From Liolophura sinensis (Eukaryota > Mollusca > Polyplacophora > Chitonida > Chitonidae): 64,000 nt of DNA. The notes beneath the pieces were generated by a model that worked only from the letters and a program-made list of their open reading frames with translations, was not told where the DNA came from and made no database searches. A program made the position numbers and the translations under genes. The stretch covers positions 23,299,385 to 23,363,384 of the forward strand of contig NC_088295.1 of NCBI RefSeq assembly GCF_032854445.1. Direction: 5' to 3'. Shown here one piece after another: positions 1-15,400 of this stretch; within the stretch, counting starts at the first letter, position 1; the number at the start of each line of letters is the position of its first letter.

Positions 1-261
1 CTAATTATCCTTACATTTTATTATTTAATGCCAAATTTTTATAAATATGTTTCAGCAACATATGACACTTCTTAAATATGATCTTGACCTGCATCAGCGT
101 ACAACATTCTTATGGTAACAGAAAAGGACATGGATCATTAACTCTCCATAGTCAAAACTATCATGGTAGAAGACAGGTTTATTGGGACATTGAAGAACAT
201 GTACATGTGTAAGGTTACTGTTAAAGCATTCTGAGCTAAGCTCACTGTCTATTCTTCCCAG

Positions 262-405
262 TGCTGCCTGTTGGGAGTGAGGGGTGTGGGGGCAGAGATG
301 ACTCCTGCCAGAACATCTCTATCTGTGTGGCAGATCGCTGTGTCTGTCCTCCAGGCACTTATCAGAATGGCCAAGACCAACATTATGGGACCACTTGTGA
401 GCTGA
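262..405 (+). CDS. Exon: EB-like cysteine-rich module of the polycystin-1-like gene
   Basis: Acceptor cag ends at 261 and the donor gtaag follows 405; phase 1 on both sides. The reading starts L-P-V-G-S-E-G-C-G-G and continues with a dense cysteine pattern (C-x6-C-x5-C-x5-C-x-C-P-P-G) ending in T-T-C-E-L, resembling EB or EGF-like modules. It joins in phase to the CTLD exon at 708. Bases 1-261 are upstream intron with nothing recognisable. Confidence 0.6.
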   Translation, partial: CCLLGVRGVGAEMTPARTSLSVWQIAVSVLQALIRMAKTNIMGPLVS

Positions 406-3400
406 GTAAGTAACAATCAAATCAATCCTTGGTTTTGCACTTTGTTGAAGTCCATTTATAATTTTAAACTGTCACTATCACCCAGGAAAATATTTGTAAA
501 ATTGGCCACTTATTTCAAATAATCATGCTTGGTTAAGTGAAGTTTTTTTTTCTTTGGGCATATCTACTTTAAATTATATAGGTGACTTGTATGTCAAGTG
601 AATTGTGGTATATGATTTATGTTGTACATAGGTAAAGTTCTAGCTTCCATAAAGTTTCATTTGCATAAATCATAATTGGAAAAACAAGTGAAGGCTTTAA
701 TTTACAGATGAACCACAGTGTCCACCTGGATGGAAGACTTACCTAGAATCGTGTTACCGGCTGGCCACTTCTCATTGGACAATGGAAGAGGCAGAAGCTA
801 ACTGTGTCAGTAAGGGAGGTTACTTGGCTAAGGCAGAGACAGTTGAGCAAAATGACTTCCTCATATTGATGGGGTGGGTAATGCTGTGCATGTATAATGA
901 AGCATAGAAGCATTTTGACCTAAGCAACCTGGCATATCTTATTACTATCTGAGTAAACCTTAGTGATCTAATGTAAAATTAGATGTGGTCGATTTTTGTA
1001 TAATGTTAAAAGGATATAAAACATACATTTAATAATACACTGCTAAATATGCATCATTTTTCTTATTAAAGCTGTAAGCTACCATAAATCTTCTTTGAAT
1101 TGCCTGATTCAACAAAGTTGATATCTGTCAATTCTGCTAAATTTGCGGCAGTGGTGAAAACATGGAAGGTTATTTTGTTGGTTTTATCAGAGAGCGAGAG
1201 ACTGTGTGGAGTGGAGCTCACACCCGATATGGGGCCACGATGGGACTGGTGTGGGGTGATGAGACCCCTGTGACCTTCACTAACTGGCAGATTGATGTAG
1301 GCATACCAGAGGATAACCTGTGTGTATCGGTTAACCTCCTGGGGGTGTGGGGCATCCAGGCCTGTGACTCTAAGCTACCGTCCATCTGCCAGATTCCTCA
1401 TGGTAACCACAAGAGGCCTAAGAGAAGATGTTTGAAATACCTTTGATATCTTATTCTTAAACAAATGCAAGCTGCTTTGGACATACACTGTGATCGCACT
1501 ACAGATTGTTAGAATTTAATTCATTTCAGTTCTAAAGTGTGACAAGATAACACTTCACATTTTATCGATGTATTCATATTGCAATTTTGAATGTGTTACA
1601 TAAAATACATTTTTTTGATGGCAAGCAGATAAAACACCATTGTATGCCTAGCATGAAGACAACTGCAGGTTTTATTATTATTTTAAGTTTGTTTTATAAT
1701 GAATTCCTAGTTCTATAATTTCTAGACATGTAATCTGTTGCATTGATACATTTTTACTTGAAGATGCATTTGGTTGTTATCATTTTTTTTTGTCATCTTT
1801 GTAACATATGTTTCTTTCTGTAATAATCAGGTTTTGCCATCCTCTGGTTTGCGATGGCAAACCAGAGGATATAGTATGAGTTATCCCCCTTGAAACTTGG
1901 ATTATTTCCCTTTATAATATTACATTCCACTTAGGAAGTATGATTTTATTTATTTGTTTCATTGGTGTTTTACGCCGTACTGAAGAATATTTCACTTATA
2001 TGAAGGCGGCCAACATTATGGAGGGTGGGAACCGGCAGAGTCCAGGGGAAACCCATGGCCATCCGCAGGTTGCTGGCAGACCTCCCCACCTACAGCCGGA
2101 GAGGAAGCTAGTATGAGCTGGACTTGAACTCACAGTGACCGCATTGGTGAGAGGCTTCTGGGTCATTAGCACACTAACCAACTGAGCCACAGAGGCCCGT
2201 AGGAATTATGAATATGAAAATTTATTTGTTTCATGTTTAATCATGCAGTCAAGAATTTGACACTTATATAATGGCAGTCAAGTTTATGAGCAAAATGAGA
2301 GAAAATGTCATTTTTATTGTTGGCCAGAGTACTCTACCAGCCTGCACAAAATTCACGACAAACTTATGAACGATACTATACTACTATGTTATGCAAATGC
2401 CCTAAAACATTTTTTATTCTCTTTTTCTTAATTATGACCGGTTTTTGTTTCAGTGTGTCCACCTGTTTTTGTGAACAACTCAGGGAATCTGGCTTCAGGG
2501 TTGGAGGACGCAGGGTCCAGATCTGTAGGGAAGTCTCACCTGGTTACTTGCCAGACTGGATACATTCTTGGTGGTCTTCACACAGGATACATAGAGTGTA
2601 TATACCATAATGGAGTGTCGTCCTGGGGAGATATACCCGAATGTATCAGTGAGTTGTAATATTATTTGTAATTGTCAGAAGTGGAAAGAAATAATACTGT
2701 TGAATCAGGTCATTTGTTTAGTAGGCGTTTTGACAAACCTAGAACCACTTGTAGTGATCGTGAGGCATGTATAGTTTACTAATTGTAATGACACATACTC
2801 TGACAAATATGCTACAACAGTTAGATATTCAGAATTTAAGAAAAAAAACCAGAACAAAGTAACAGAGTAAGATACAAAAGAACAAAGTAACAGAGTAAGA
2901 TATAAAAGAACAAAGTAACAGAGTAAGATATAAAAGAACAAAGATTTAATATTATTACTGGAATAAAGGAATTACATTTGCCTTATGTCACCTTGATCAG
3001 CTATCTTGGAGGGAAGTTTTACAAACTTAACCACAGCTGACCAGTTTGCCAGGCTATTGAAGGTGAGTAGTGCCCTGAACCTGGAGGACTGTGCTGTGGA
3101 GTGCTATCAGGAAGCTGGCTGTGGGACTATAGCACTCAAGACTGGAGATTATATCTGCTGGCTGCTTACCTCCCCTGGACAGCTGTCGTCTCCTGGCACA
3201 ACAGACCTGACCACTCTCTTGGGATTTGAGTTAAGGAAGAGGGAATCAAGTAAGTGGATTTTGTTCACAAGTTTCTCATACTTGTTATAGATGGTTTGTT
3301 ACATTTTCTTAATGTCATGTCAGTTCAATTTCAAATCTGGGAAAGTTTACCGATTTGTTGCTGTGCTATGCTATATTTATTGTTTTGACCTGCTTGTTCT

Positions 3401-6400
3401 CGACCTGATGAGAACTGTTGGTCAGGATTTTATAAGTGAATTATTACGATTTAATGTAACATTCTCAGTTTGAGTAACAATAGGTGGCCAGCCACAATCA
3501 TTTCAAACTTGAAAACTAGTTTATTGATGTAAATGCTTAAACCGGTTCTCTATTTTGTAGCTTGCCCACCTGTACCATACGTTAGCAATGCATATGCTCA
3601 TGCCACTGGACGAGACATAGGCAGTGAAGTTACGTACAAGTGCTGGCCAAACTACAGACTGCAGGACCTGGGGAAGGGACGAATAAAGTGTTTGGATAAC
3701 TTGACTTGGGAGGAACCCTCATCCTGCATTAGTAAGACTTTTGATTGTATAATTGTTTATTTTTGTCTCAATTTATTTCTGGGCAACACTAGCCAGGTAT
3801 TAAAATTTAATGGCATTGAGTCCTTTGCATTTTTACAGAGTAGAATAGATTTTTTGTCACATATGAAATCACTAGAGGTACAGCTACATAAAATTGTGAT
3901 ATGTGTATTTATAAAACATGCTTACAGATCGCTTTAGTTCAGAGACAGAAACAACGTTTTCAAAGCTATACACCAAGTTTAGCAAGTTTTATTCGGTCCA
4001 GTCGATGAGAGAATGCCAAGAAAGATGTGTGAACTATACAGTAGCTAGATGTAAGATGCTGGACTACTCAGATGGGATTTGCCGACTCTCCAGCCTCGGG
4101 AGGGAAGAAGTGGATCTTGGTGTTGTTCTGTCAGGGGAGGCAACCTTGTCTGTGTTTTTAGGTAAATCTAATTTGTGTATTGATGTGATGAAATTCTTTG
4201 TTGTATAGAATAGCAGTTTGAATGCAGTTTATGAACTCAGGAATTTAAATTTGGCTAAATTGGCAGGTTTGGTCAAATGAGGTTATAATGGGACTAATCT
4301 AAGCGCCTTGAAGAAGATTTGTAAGGACATTCAAATATAAAGGGTGTTAATAGATACCATATTTCTGCAACCTTTTCGCAAGCAGGGGGCAGTAAAACTT
4401 ATGAAGAAGTCATGGTTGAATCCATGGCAGGCAAATGGGGAGATTGGGGGTAATCCTGTTTCCGTATTAAAGACACACATGCAGGAGGTCTGACGTGTAA
4501 ACTCCCATGTGTTCTGACACCTGGTATAACAACAACACCTGTCAGTCAGCCAGGATATAGCCATGTAGGAGTGACTATGTCTGAAAGGAGATGACAAATA
4601 CTGCTCACTCTTTATGATATTTACCAGAAATATCAAGTCCAAAACTATTACGGACAACAGGTGGTTGCCGTGTTCATTTCTCGCTGCCTGCATATGTGTA
4701 CGGGAGTATAAGATGGCTGTCGAGTGCTGGCCAGCTGGACATTTTTGTGATGATCGCTCTAAACTTTGCAACAGCATATATCTCAAGCTCTAGGCATTTA
4801 TTACTTGTTTCACACAATGTGTATATACAATTAACTTTGGCATATGACAGTCAGCCAGTTGAATAAATACATGAAAAGGATATGATTCACCTAATGAAAA
4901 TAGCAACTCAGAAGTATAGAGGTATAGACAATAGATTAAATCTAAACTCGAGTCTTGCTTGCGGTGTTATTCATTTCCGATTTATAAATAAATAATATGA
5001 CACTAACACTGTATCAGCTACAGATGTTACACCATGTTGTACCGTCTGTAGCTATGTTGTCACATTACTTGTTATGCTGAGCTGTATGTGTTAACTCAGG
5101 TTAAGAATTTGAATGAAACTTGTCTGCCCTGTAGGCCTAAATTCAAGGATGTTGAGCAGCCAATCCTTGTAATCATGTAATCCTCAACAACAGAGTGATG
5201 TGGTGATGGGTGATCTTTTATAAACTTGTTAATCAAAGGCAGGATTAAACACTCACCCTTAATCCATTAATCTCTATATCTACTGACGCATGCACTCACA
5301 TCTGAAAAGCACAATCTTTATGAGTGGACTTGTTTTTCTTTTCTTCTGAAAATGGTTACAAGATGTATGTAGAACGAAAAATTTCTAAACTGATAATCAG
5401 AGTAACAATGTCTACTTCTTTCTACTTACTTTTTATGTTTCCGTAGGTTAGACAAAGCATTTTAAGCACAAGCCGAAATTTGACTCAGTTTCACATGTTT
5501 GTTCTTGTAAGAAAATTCATTTTTGCCCAGTTTGCATTAGATTAGAACATACATGTACACATCTTCACACCTTACCAATGTATGCTCTGATGACCTTACA
5601 ATAGGCTAGCATTCTTTGTGTGAAACTTTGGAAGCGGTGTCAATCTACAACAGACTGAGTGTATTCAAATTTAAACAGCAGAGTGGTATTGGTATGCAGA
5701 TCGCACCTTTGCTCAGCTCCAGCATACACGAACCAGTACAGGACTTTATGATGGTTTTACTGAAATGGTTCAGTGTCGAGGCCAAACTCAGAGTCGTAAA
5801 TAAAAGTCCTAATTGTCATGAGATATGTGACAAAAAGTAAAATTTTGAACTCCTGTCATCTTGTCTAGATTTGGCAGGAGATTTCACAATCAGTCTTTTT
5901 TCCAAGGGGCGAGTCAATGAAAATAAGTTCATCTGATTGATCATTGTTGAATTCTGCAAACTGTCAATTTGGCACACGTGACTGAGTTCCCAGAAAATCA
6001 GATGAGAATGGCAATAGTCTCTCAGGAATACGATGTTTAAAATTGTTGAAATATGAAGCTGTTAATGGGCACCCAACTTCACACATGCCAACACGATGTT
6101 CTACCCGTGCACACTGAGTTTATGACTGCCATTTTATGAAAATGTCCCACCATAATGCAGGTCGCTGTCGTATGAGTGAAATATTCTTGAATACTGCGTA
6201 AAATACCACCAAGATGTTCGAAATGTCTGTACTACGCCATTTTAATTACACTTGTCAGAGAAAGATATAATGTGCATTACTAGGAAAAAAATATGCTCTT
6301 CACTTTCGGTGCACACATGAGCAAATAACCAGTTGAGGCCTGCCACACCATTGGACAGTCACAGCAAATGAAAACATAGATTTTAAGTATGACTGTTGAT

Positions 6401-9400
6401 TCCACACATTCAGTTCAGCAGTGATAGGAAGCTTCTGTTGTTGCAATGAGCCTCAAGCAAGAAATAAAATTCATCAGTGGATTTCATGGAGGGGTTATCA
6501 AGTTTACCGCTGTTAGTCAGGTGTTGGCATTGAAAGTTTGACCTCGATTTCACTGATTTGGAATCCCTGTGGCAGTCAAAATCGTACGTTATCATACTCG
6601 ACTACCACTTGATTTATGGCACATCACGGTGAGAATTTTCTGGAATTTCATGAAATTGTGTATTTAAGTGGATAGCTGTGCAGTTTTTAAGTTTAGTCAT
6701 ACCACTTTGCATGACATCATTTAGAATTTGAGGCCTACGTTGCAAGTTTGTAGCTCTGCGAGCATAGTCTGTACCCACACCACCTGTCGTGTGATCCACT
6801 GGTGAGTGATCAGTGGTAGGATAACAAGTTAGTCCCCCTACTCGTGGCATGGGCTTTTAGCTTTTATGTTTGTACAGGTCGGAGCAATGTTGTAGAGTTG
6901 TGACGTTATGCAGCAAGCTGAGCTGATTTCAGCTCCTTGAGAAAAGGTTGTGGAAATTCGGTGAAAGTTGCAAAAGTCATGATTGCAAGTCATCACTGAT
7001 TAATTGTTTTTGATTAAGCTTGATTAATAACAAGAATTTGGAAAATGAATGTTATGGATATGTGAACATGTATCATAGTAACAGTAATTGTTCATCATTC
7101 GGTGTTACGTTATTTCACCTGTAGATCCTGACCTTGAGGAATATCAGGTGTATGATGGCAGAACTTTACCAGTGGTTACAAACATGTCACTGTCAGATGT
7201 TTCCTTGGAGATCTGTGCCCAGGCGTGTCTGTCAGAAACGACCTTTCGCTGTCAGAGTTTTGATTACACTCACACTAAGGTCTGTCATCTCTTCTCCCAG
7301 GCAGACCCTGCCTCTCTGGTACCGGTCATCAGTGTCCAGCATTTCCTGAGAATTGATGGTAATTTACTGTTATCTGCTTGTCATCAGGGTCTTATGGCAA
7401 TGATTAATCGAGTTAGGGCGAATCGGTTTTAGGTCTGAATAATGCCTTTGAGTGGGTCATAACAACAAATTTAGTAAGCAGTTTTATGAATAACCAAATT
7501 TCTTACATTTCATTTAGGTGTCCTTACTATAGCCTTTCTTTAGTTAATATCTGAAATAATTGCTGTCTTCAAAATATAAGAAGCTTTTATTCAAAATTTG
7601 GAAATATATAATGTTGTTATTCAAAAGGTTGAAGTGTGAGATACTGTTATTCAAAGTGATGGTTGTGTTGAAGGTCTGTTTGAAAAATTTATATTGAATG
7701 TGACAAAGATTTTATGACTCTAGAACCTAGTATTATTACACAGAATTTAGACATGTGCCATTTTATTGTTACTTGAAGGCTGTGGCGAGCCCATACTCCC
7801 CGATTATGTGGCCTGTGCCGTGCTATCCTCTCACAATCTGTCCATGGGATATGAGCCGGGAGATCTGCTGAAATGTCATTGTACCAGGTTTGGAGAGGAA
7901 ATTGTGGACAACCATTCTCAGGTTATTAGGTGCAATCCTGGAGGACAGTGGGACAAGTTGCCTGTCTGCAGAAGTAAGTATCAACCTCTAAGGCCCTTGA
8001 CAAACAAGCTGTTGCTAATTGACAAGATAACTAGCTCTTGAACTGTGGGATAGAGGGAAGACTCCAGCTCTTTCTAATCACTCGTGTACATAAGCTTGTG
8101 TTTCTGCACTGGTTCCTATAACTAAAACATTTTAGTTACTGTTTATTACCAACATAACATATTTTAATAAATGCCAGTGACTGACTTGTCATGAAGATTT
8201 TACTAAATTCTGATAGTTTATCATATTATCTTCTCTTTCAGACCTCTGCCCAGCAGGCTGGTATATGAACAATGCTGAATGCTATTCTGTAATAAGTGGC
8301 CCATTCACCTTTTGGGAAGCAGTTGACACCTGTCAATCTATGAAGGCAGCACCTGTCAGTTTCTTAGACTCCTCCCTATTTAATTTCCTAAACACTGTAA
8401 GGTAAGATTGGATTAAGAGGACCAAAATACTTTAAGATTAAAATCGAACAATTTATGTTAAAAAAAGAGATGATCTGATGATACTCAGGTTTTTGTTCTG
8501 ATAGGATTCACCTATGTATAATTTAGTCATCTGTGAATGATGTACATTCCTATAAAGCTAAAAAACATAAAAAAGTTAAAAAATCTATAATTTATCACCT
8601 CTGCAGTATTCACCCAAGAGCAGATTGTGTAACATCATTTGCCTGGTTGTTTGTAATTTTGAGGTGATTGTTCCCAGATTGAACCTTAGTGTGGCTGATG
8701 GAGACTACTGGACAGGGCTGTACAGAGAACTGGGCACCTGGCATTGGACTGATGGTACTCTGGTAAGCTTGACAACTGATCTCTTGAACCAGTTAAACCC
8801 GACTTCCAACACGGCCATGCTGATTCGTCTGCCAGGAGAAAGTATTACCACTGCAGGGCTTGAGTCTCAAGAGGCAGGAGTTATCTGCAAAAGAGCTGTA
8901 CCACGTGAGTATTTTAATGAACACAGATTTTTGAGGAAAATATCCTACATATATATCCATATTTTCACATTCAATTCTCTGCACAGTTCGCCAAAGACTG
9001 ATGATAACTGATCTAGTCAAATTGGAATATTGGTCAAAAATTACATGTTAATCATATGTATTCTTGATTTTATCTTACAATGTTATTTTCCCTGCAATAT
9101 TATATTACAATAATGATATGTAAGTGATACGTGGCGCAATGACTTAAAAGGTTCTCACCTGTGTGGTTGCTGTGAGTTCAAGTCAGGCTCGTTCTCTCAC
9201 TGTCCTTGGAAAGGTCGGGCAGCAACCAGCAGGTGGTCATGGGTTTCCCTTGGGTCTTGTTGATTTCCTCCAACCATAATGCTGGTTGTGGTCGTATAAC
9301 CACCAATCAAATTAAAAAATGAATAAATGAATGAATTTTATATATCATGAAATCATCCAGCTTTCATAGATCACCTGCATTATATTGTGCATCACATTGT

Positions 9401-12400
9401 ATTTTGCTTACAGACTTACAGTGCCCATCTGGATGGACATATTTCAACTCTTCCTGCTATATACTTAGCCAGACACCTGACATGGTAGACAACATGGCCA
9501 CTTCTTGCTCTCTGATGGGTGGATTCCCGGCCAGCATTCACTCTCAGCACCAACTGAACACTTTGATTTATATGAGGTATATGCATTAAGTTTAAGTTCT
9601 GATAAACTTCAACAAAAAAGAACAAATCACATGAATATACATGTATTTCAGTTTTCAAACAGTGTGTATTTTGTAGTAGGATTTGTTATCTGTAAAAAAC
9701 ATAACATTTTTCACCAATGCACTGTGTATAAACATATCACAAGAGAAAAATGATGCATGTACGGTTCATCTGTGTGGCAGAGTAAGTTCTTCTAATGCTG
9801 TATGATGTATGTATGACAGGAATGCCGTTCAGCCATCTGGGGTGGCCAGGGTGGGCCTTGATAAAGACCCAGTGACACTGTGGAGATGGCTTGATGGGTC
9901 TCCCCTGGATTTCCTCTACTGGCAGGACCCAGAGTCGACTGTCATCGGGGTGAGACAGTGTGCTACTCTGGGTACCTACGCTTTGATCATGGAGGACTGT
10001 GCCAGCCCTAGCATGTTCTTCTGTCAGGCAGATTTAGGTAAAAGTAACTACACTTTAAGCAAAATACAGCTGTGACAAGCTTTTTAGTTTATTAGACCTA
10101 AAACACCAGATTGGCTAGTTAACTCTTGCTTTACATTTGCTGAAGTTTTGTAATCACTTTGACAAACATTTTTGTATATTTATGGTTATATATATGAATC
10201 TTTACCATTTTTTAGCCTTTTCAAAAAACCCATGTTCATATTTGTTTCTCAAAGGCAGAGTTCACTTGAAAACAAGTGCACACTATGTTAAAGTATATAA
10301 GCTAATACATGTGGGTCCATATCAACAAGGTTGTTGAATTATTTACTAGCTACTATAGGTGAGGTGTCAGGTTATGCTGACGTACCCTGCACTAGCGATG
10401 TGTTCTGTGATGATGCAGACCTTCAGTGTACATATGGGGAGAATTCTGCACCCAGCTGTAGGCACACAGGTTAGTCAAGTCAATTTAGTCTACTGGAAAT
10501 AAGCACACTGAATTCAAAAGTATTGTTTGGAAACAGCATTTGGGAAATATTTTGGACTGTTGGAGAAATTAAACTGCCATACAGTGAGAGTGTTAGTGTT
10601 AGTACATTTATTCATTCCACAGTCTTTCCAGACTGATGTTTAACACTAGACACATGTATAACTTAGGCTATATTACAGATGTCTTTTAATTATACATGAG
10701 GAAATTGGCTTTGTTTATGGAATATGCACAAAACAGTTTTGTCATATGTGAAATAATTTATGTAAAACTAGACTTCCTGATTATGAAGAATAAATACTGC
10801 CAATCTTAAATGTATGAGACTTTGAAAAACAGAAAAACAGTTTATGTATGAAAGTACTATGCGTTTAACTACAACCTTCACAAAGGAATATTAGGGTAAC
10901 GAGAATGCATACCTGTGCACGTATCAAAATTCTACTAATTAGATCATCATACCTGTCCTCAGACTGTCCTGCCCCCTGGGTGTACAGGGAGGGGAAGTGT
11001 TACTACTTCAGTTCGGACCCAGCCACCTATATAGATGCTGAGGGGAATTGTGTGTCCCTGGGGGGTCACCTGACCCAGATAGAGAGCCTGGAGACTGAGA
11101 ATTATATAACAGAGACCGTTCAGAGGTAAGGGGGACAGAAATCAGAATGCCATGGGGGAACCAGATTATACAGGTTAACCAATTATGTATTGATGACTTT
11201 TCATCAGCCATTTACTCATTGCTACTCAGTGTGATGGATGTGTGCCATTTCTGTATGCCATTGAGGTGATGTTTGGCGTAAAGTTTTACACTGTACACAT
11301 CATAAAGTTTGGAAGTGGAAGTATCTATCTATTTAGACTTGAATTGTATGCGGAACTCAAATATATTTCACTTTTGAGATGGCCGTTGAGACATATACTG
11401 ACAAAACTTTGTAAATCAAATTTCCCGTAACTTTTTAAAATGACATTGTCTGGGTTTATAGTGCCAAAATTTAATTAAGAAATTTTGGGAAAGTATTGTA
11501 GTTTTTTAAGTTTACAAAAACTACGTGAACAAGGATCTTTTTTTGTTTGCAAAGGTATTATATAGTATTCAACTGAACCAGGCAGTTCTCACAAGTGAGC
11601 ATATTTGGAAGGAGATTCATTGGACTTTTTTTCTTCTTCCTTTTTGAAACTTGTTCCTTTCAAAATTTAATGTAATGATCAAGATTTTTAACTGTGTCTA
11701 TTCATTGGATGTGACTTTTTTTCTTCTTTCTTTTTGAAAGCTATTCCTGTGTGATTCCTATCCATGCTCTGCTAATTCACCAGATTGTATGACACTGTGT
11801 TACAGACAGGGCTGGGTGCCTCAGCAGGTATGGATAGGCCTGGACAAGCTGGGTTCTCGGGACGAATACCTGTGGGTGGAGGGTGGGGTGAGCCCGTCCT
11901 ATCACCACTGGGCTGTGGGCCAGCCAGACACCATTTCCACAGAGCACTGTGCCACAATCTCCTCCAGCCACATGACAGGGGCATGGTATGATAAACCCTG
12001 CTCCAGCAAGCTGCCATTTGTATGCCAGAGGTCTCCTCATCAGCCTCAAACAGGTGAGGCATCACACTGAAATGAGATTAACACTTTTCCTTGTACTCTG
12101 GGTCCTTGTGTGACTGTATAGCCAGGATGATTTGTATGAGTGTATGAATTACTTTCGTATGTATGACACTGTGTGTAAATACATTTACACATGTATATGG
12201 AGTTGAAAAAATATTTCAACCAAACAAGAGTGACTTTCTTTTGCTGTTGCTTACTGGTTTTGTTAATAATCTGCTGTGAACTGTAAATGATGCAGGTGCT
12301 CATTTGTGTTGTTTTTAGAGTTATTTAGAGGAGAAGTTTTAACCTAAATGGCAAATGTATTTACTCAAAAAGTTTCAATGCTTGTTTTGGACTTGTGTTA

Positions 12401-15400
12401 TGTATGTGATTATATTTACTATCTGCAGTGGACATGTTAAGGAATGAGGGCTGTTTCAAGGAGGAGAACAACAAATCTGCCTGGGACATGCTGGATACTT
12501 ACTACAGTGCCACTGGGCTGACCATAGATACATGTTCCTCATATTGTAGTTCCCAGGGCTACAAATATGCAGCAGCCATGGTCAGTGTATACACTTTTTA
12601 TAGATGAGGAGGATAAGTTTTAGTTTGAAAAGTTGCTATAGCTATTTTCACACAGTGTAATTGGTTATGGCCCATACACTTTTACTGCTTCCCCTATGAG
12701 ATGGCATGAATAATTAGTTTAGTGTTCCATTGACAAAGGACCACTTCATTGGCCCAGTAGTTAGAGCATCATACTCGAAGTCGGGAGACCCTGGGATAAA
12801 CCTTGTGTCTGGTCATACAAAAGACTTTAAAATGGTACTTGCTGCTGCCTTGCTTGGTGTACAGCACTGAGAGGTTAGAGCAAGGAAACAAGACTGGTTG
12901 GCCCGGTGTCAGTATAATGTGGCTGAGTGGGTGTTGTGTCTGGTGTCGGCATGATACTTCAGTGGTTGCACCATTTTGGCAGCATGGACTCACTCTGCCA
13001 CAAGGGACACAATATATGTACTCACACTTAATGACTCTTCGTCATCATATGACTGAAATATTGTTAAGTATGATGTAAAACCCTAAGCATTCATTCATTC
13101 ATTCCATTGACAAATATTACGGTAAATAAGCTCAGTTTTGTTTGTTTTAATTCTATTTTGATTTGTACCATTATTTGATATGAATTTATTGTGGGATTTG
13201 AAATGCACAATAACTTTACTTTCTCAGGAAGGAGACTTGTGCAAATGTGGTGACATGCGTGGTAGATATGGACGTTTGCCAGCATCAGCATGTAGCACAC
13301 CCTGCAAGGGAGATAACTCTAAAATATGTGGTCACACAGATGCCATGTCAGTATATGGAGTCACAGGTATGTAAAATCATGGGAATGTTGTTAAAATTAA
13401 TACCCATGCTCTGTACTAAAGACTTGACAAGATGTATTCACTTGCTGTGACAAATAACGGCAGAAATGGTTGTTCGAGGAGTTAGGCCATATTGATTCAT
13501 GCAAGTATTGAGACATTATGTTGTGCAGTTTCACATTTCATTTTGTGTAAAATGAACAAAGCTAATGCTTTACTGTTGACAGAGGGAAGATGCAGTAAGA
13601 ATATGGTGGCAGACCCTGATACTCCAGGTACCTGCTATGTCATGTCCCAACATGAGGACACCTGGCTGAACAGTCGACATCAGTGTCAGGAGATGGGAGG
13701 AGATCTGGTCACATTGTCTGGCCCAGAACACAACACGTTTGTAGTGGAGAGTGTGCTGTCCAAGCTCAGAGCAGATGGGTCAGTGCCCTGTAATCTGTTA
13801 AGCTTTTTGTGTCATAAAGCTAAAGTAATTGATACCTGACAAAGGGCTGGGGTTTATTTCATGCACTCCAGTTTCATCTACTGGTAAATTTGGCCACCTT
13901 CATACAAGAGGAAATTCTTGAGAAAGTTGCTGTTGATGCGTAACAGAAAGAGAGTTAGCACCCAGCTCTTGAAATGTGAGTTGCTTGGAGTTGTATGTTA
14001 GCCAGTTATTTCTAAAATTCATGACCTTCCAGTCTTGTTAAGCATATATATCATTCATTCCTTTGATCAAAATTATATTTTTGACTGACAGAGAGGTTTG
14101 GATTGGTTTATATCAACCAAGAGGAGTGAGCTTATACCCCGAGTTGCCTTATACTTGGATAAATGGTAGTGTCTCCAGCTGGATGTACTGGGACAGTCTG
14201 CAACCCAGCGATTCTCACACCAACAAATATAATAAAGTAAGATACAGCTTTTATATTTAAACTGATTAACATACTATCACACCTTATATGTTTGCACCTT
14301 TATTGTTGGAAACTTTCTGGTGAAATTTACTTCTCCCATCAAATTAATTAAGAATGGATCTGAACACACACGATCTTATTATTCTGTTTAAACATATTTT
14401 TATCAGTGTTGTGAGTGACTTCCTTAAAGTATAGCAAGCACTGACCTGTTTACATTGCAGGATTGTGTTGCTGTGTTACCAGGTGGCAGATGGGTAGATC
14501 GTGCTTGCACTGAGAAACATTTCTTCATGTGTCAGTTTACAGACACTAATGTACTGCTGTCAGGTGAGAGGTTACTTGTTTTCCAGAAGGAAAACATTAT
14601 TAGTAGATCTTTTAAGCTTTCAGGAATTGATCTGTAATTTTATACTAAAAATATCATTAATTAGAATCCTACAGTGGCTGAGTTTAGGAGGCTAAAATCT
14701 TAGCATCTTCATATTATAGTTTATTGTTACCAGTCATGTATTAATTAGCATTATATTTTCATGTTGTGTTTTCCACAGGTGAACCCACAGTGACAGAGTT
14801 TCTTGATTTTGAGTATCTTTCTCCAGAAAACATAACAGAAGTTGTAGTTGAGGGGGTATCTGGCCATGGAAGGAGGGTATCAGTGGCTCACCCTCTATCC
14901 ATTACATCTGTATACATTTCCTGTCTACACCACCAAGACCTCTGCCACACTGATTTTACCTTCATGTTCTGGTATAACATCCCAAGAGTATCAGGGGATA
15001 TGGTGGTGTTCTCAACAGGTGACTGTCACTCCCTAACTATTGGCAGTGGGGGCCTGTGTATGGTGTACTCCAGTGCTGATAGTACAATCAGGCTGATAGA
15101 TGCCCGTGTGAACTCTACCCTAGTCCTCAGCACCCCCATACCTACAGACACCTGGAACCACTTAGCTATTATAAGAAAGCCATCCTCCGCAGAATTAGAG
15201 ATTTACCTGAATGGCCAGGTGTTTGGCCCATGGTCTGTGGTTCCTGACCGCAGGCTGACACCTCATTTGTTACAGAACAGGTTACAGTTTGGGGGGTCCC
15301 CAGGAATGATAACTGGCATTGGAGAGGTTCACCTGGATGATGTCCTGTACTTCAACAGACATCTCCTGGACACAGAACTCTCACTCATTCTAGGTAAGTT

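Noticed and set aside
1162-1446. Met at 1162 as the start of a separate lectin gene
   Set aside because: The Met is internal to the second half of CTLD 1, which joins the exon at 708-873 in phase.
2160-2200. Functional tRNA gene on the minus strand
   Set aside because: A and B boxes belong to the SINE head; no complete cloverleaf or acceptor stem is evident.
4331-4786. 151-codon minus-strand open frame in the large 5' intron
   Set aside because: No motif, no splice support and unlikely residue composition; it lies inside an intron of the plus-strand gene.
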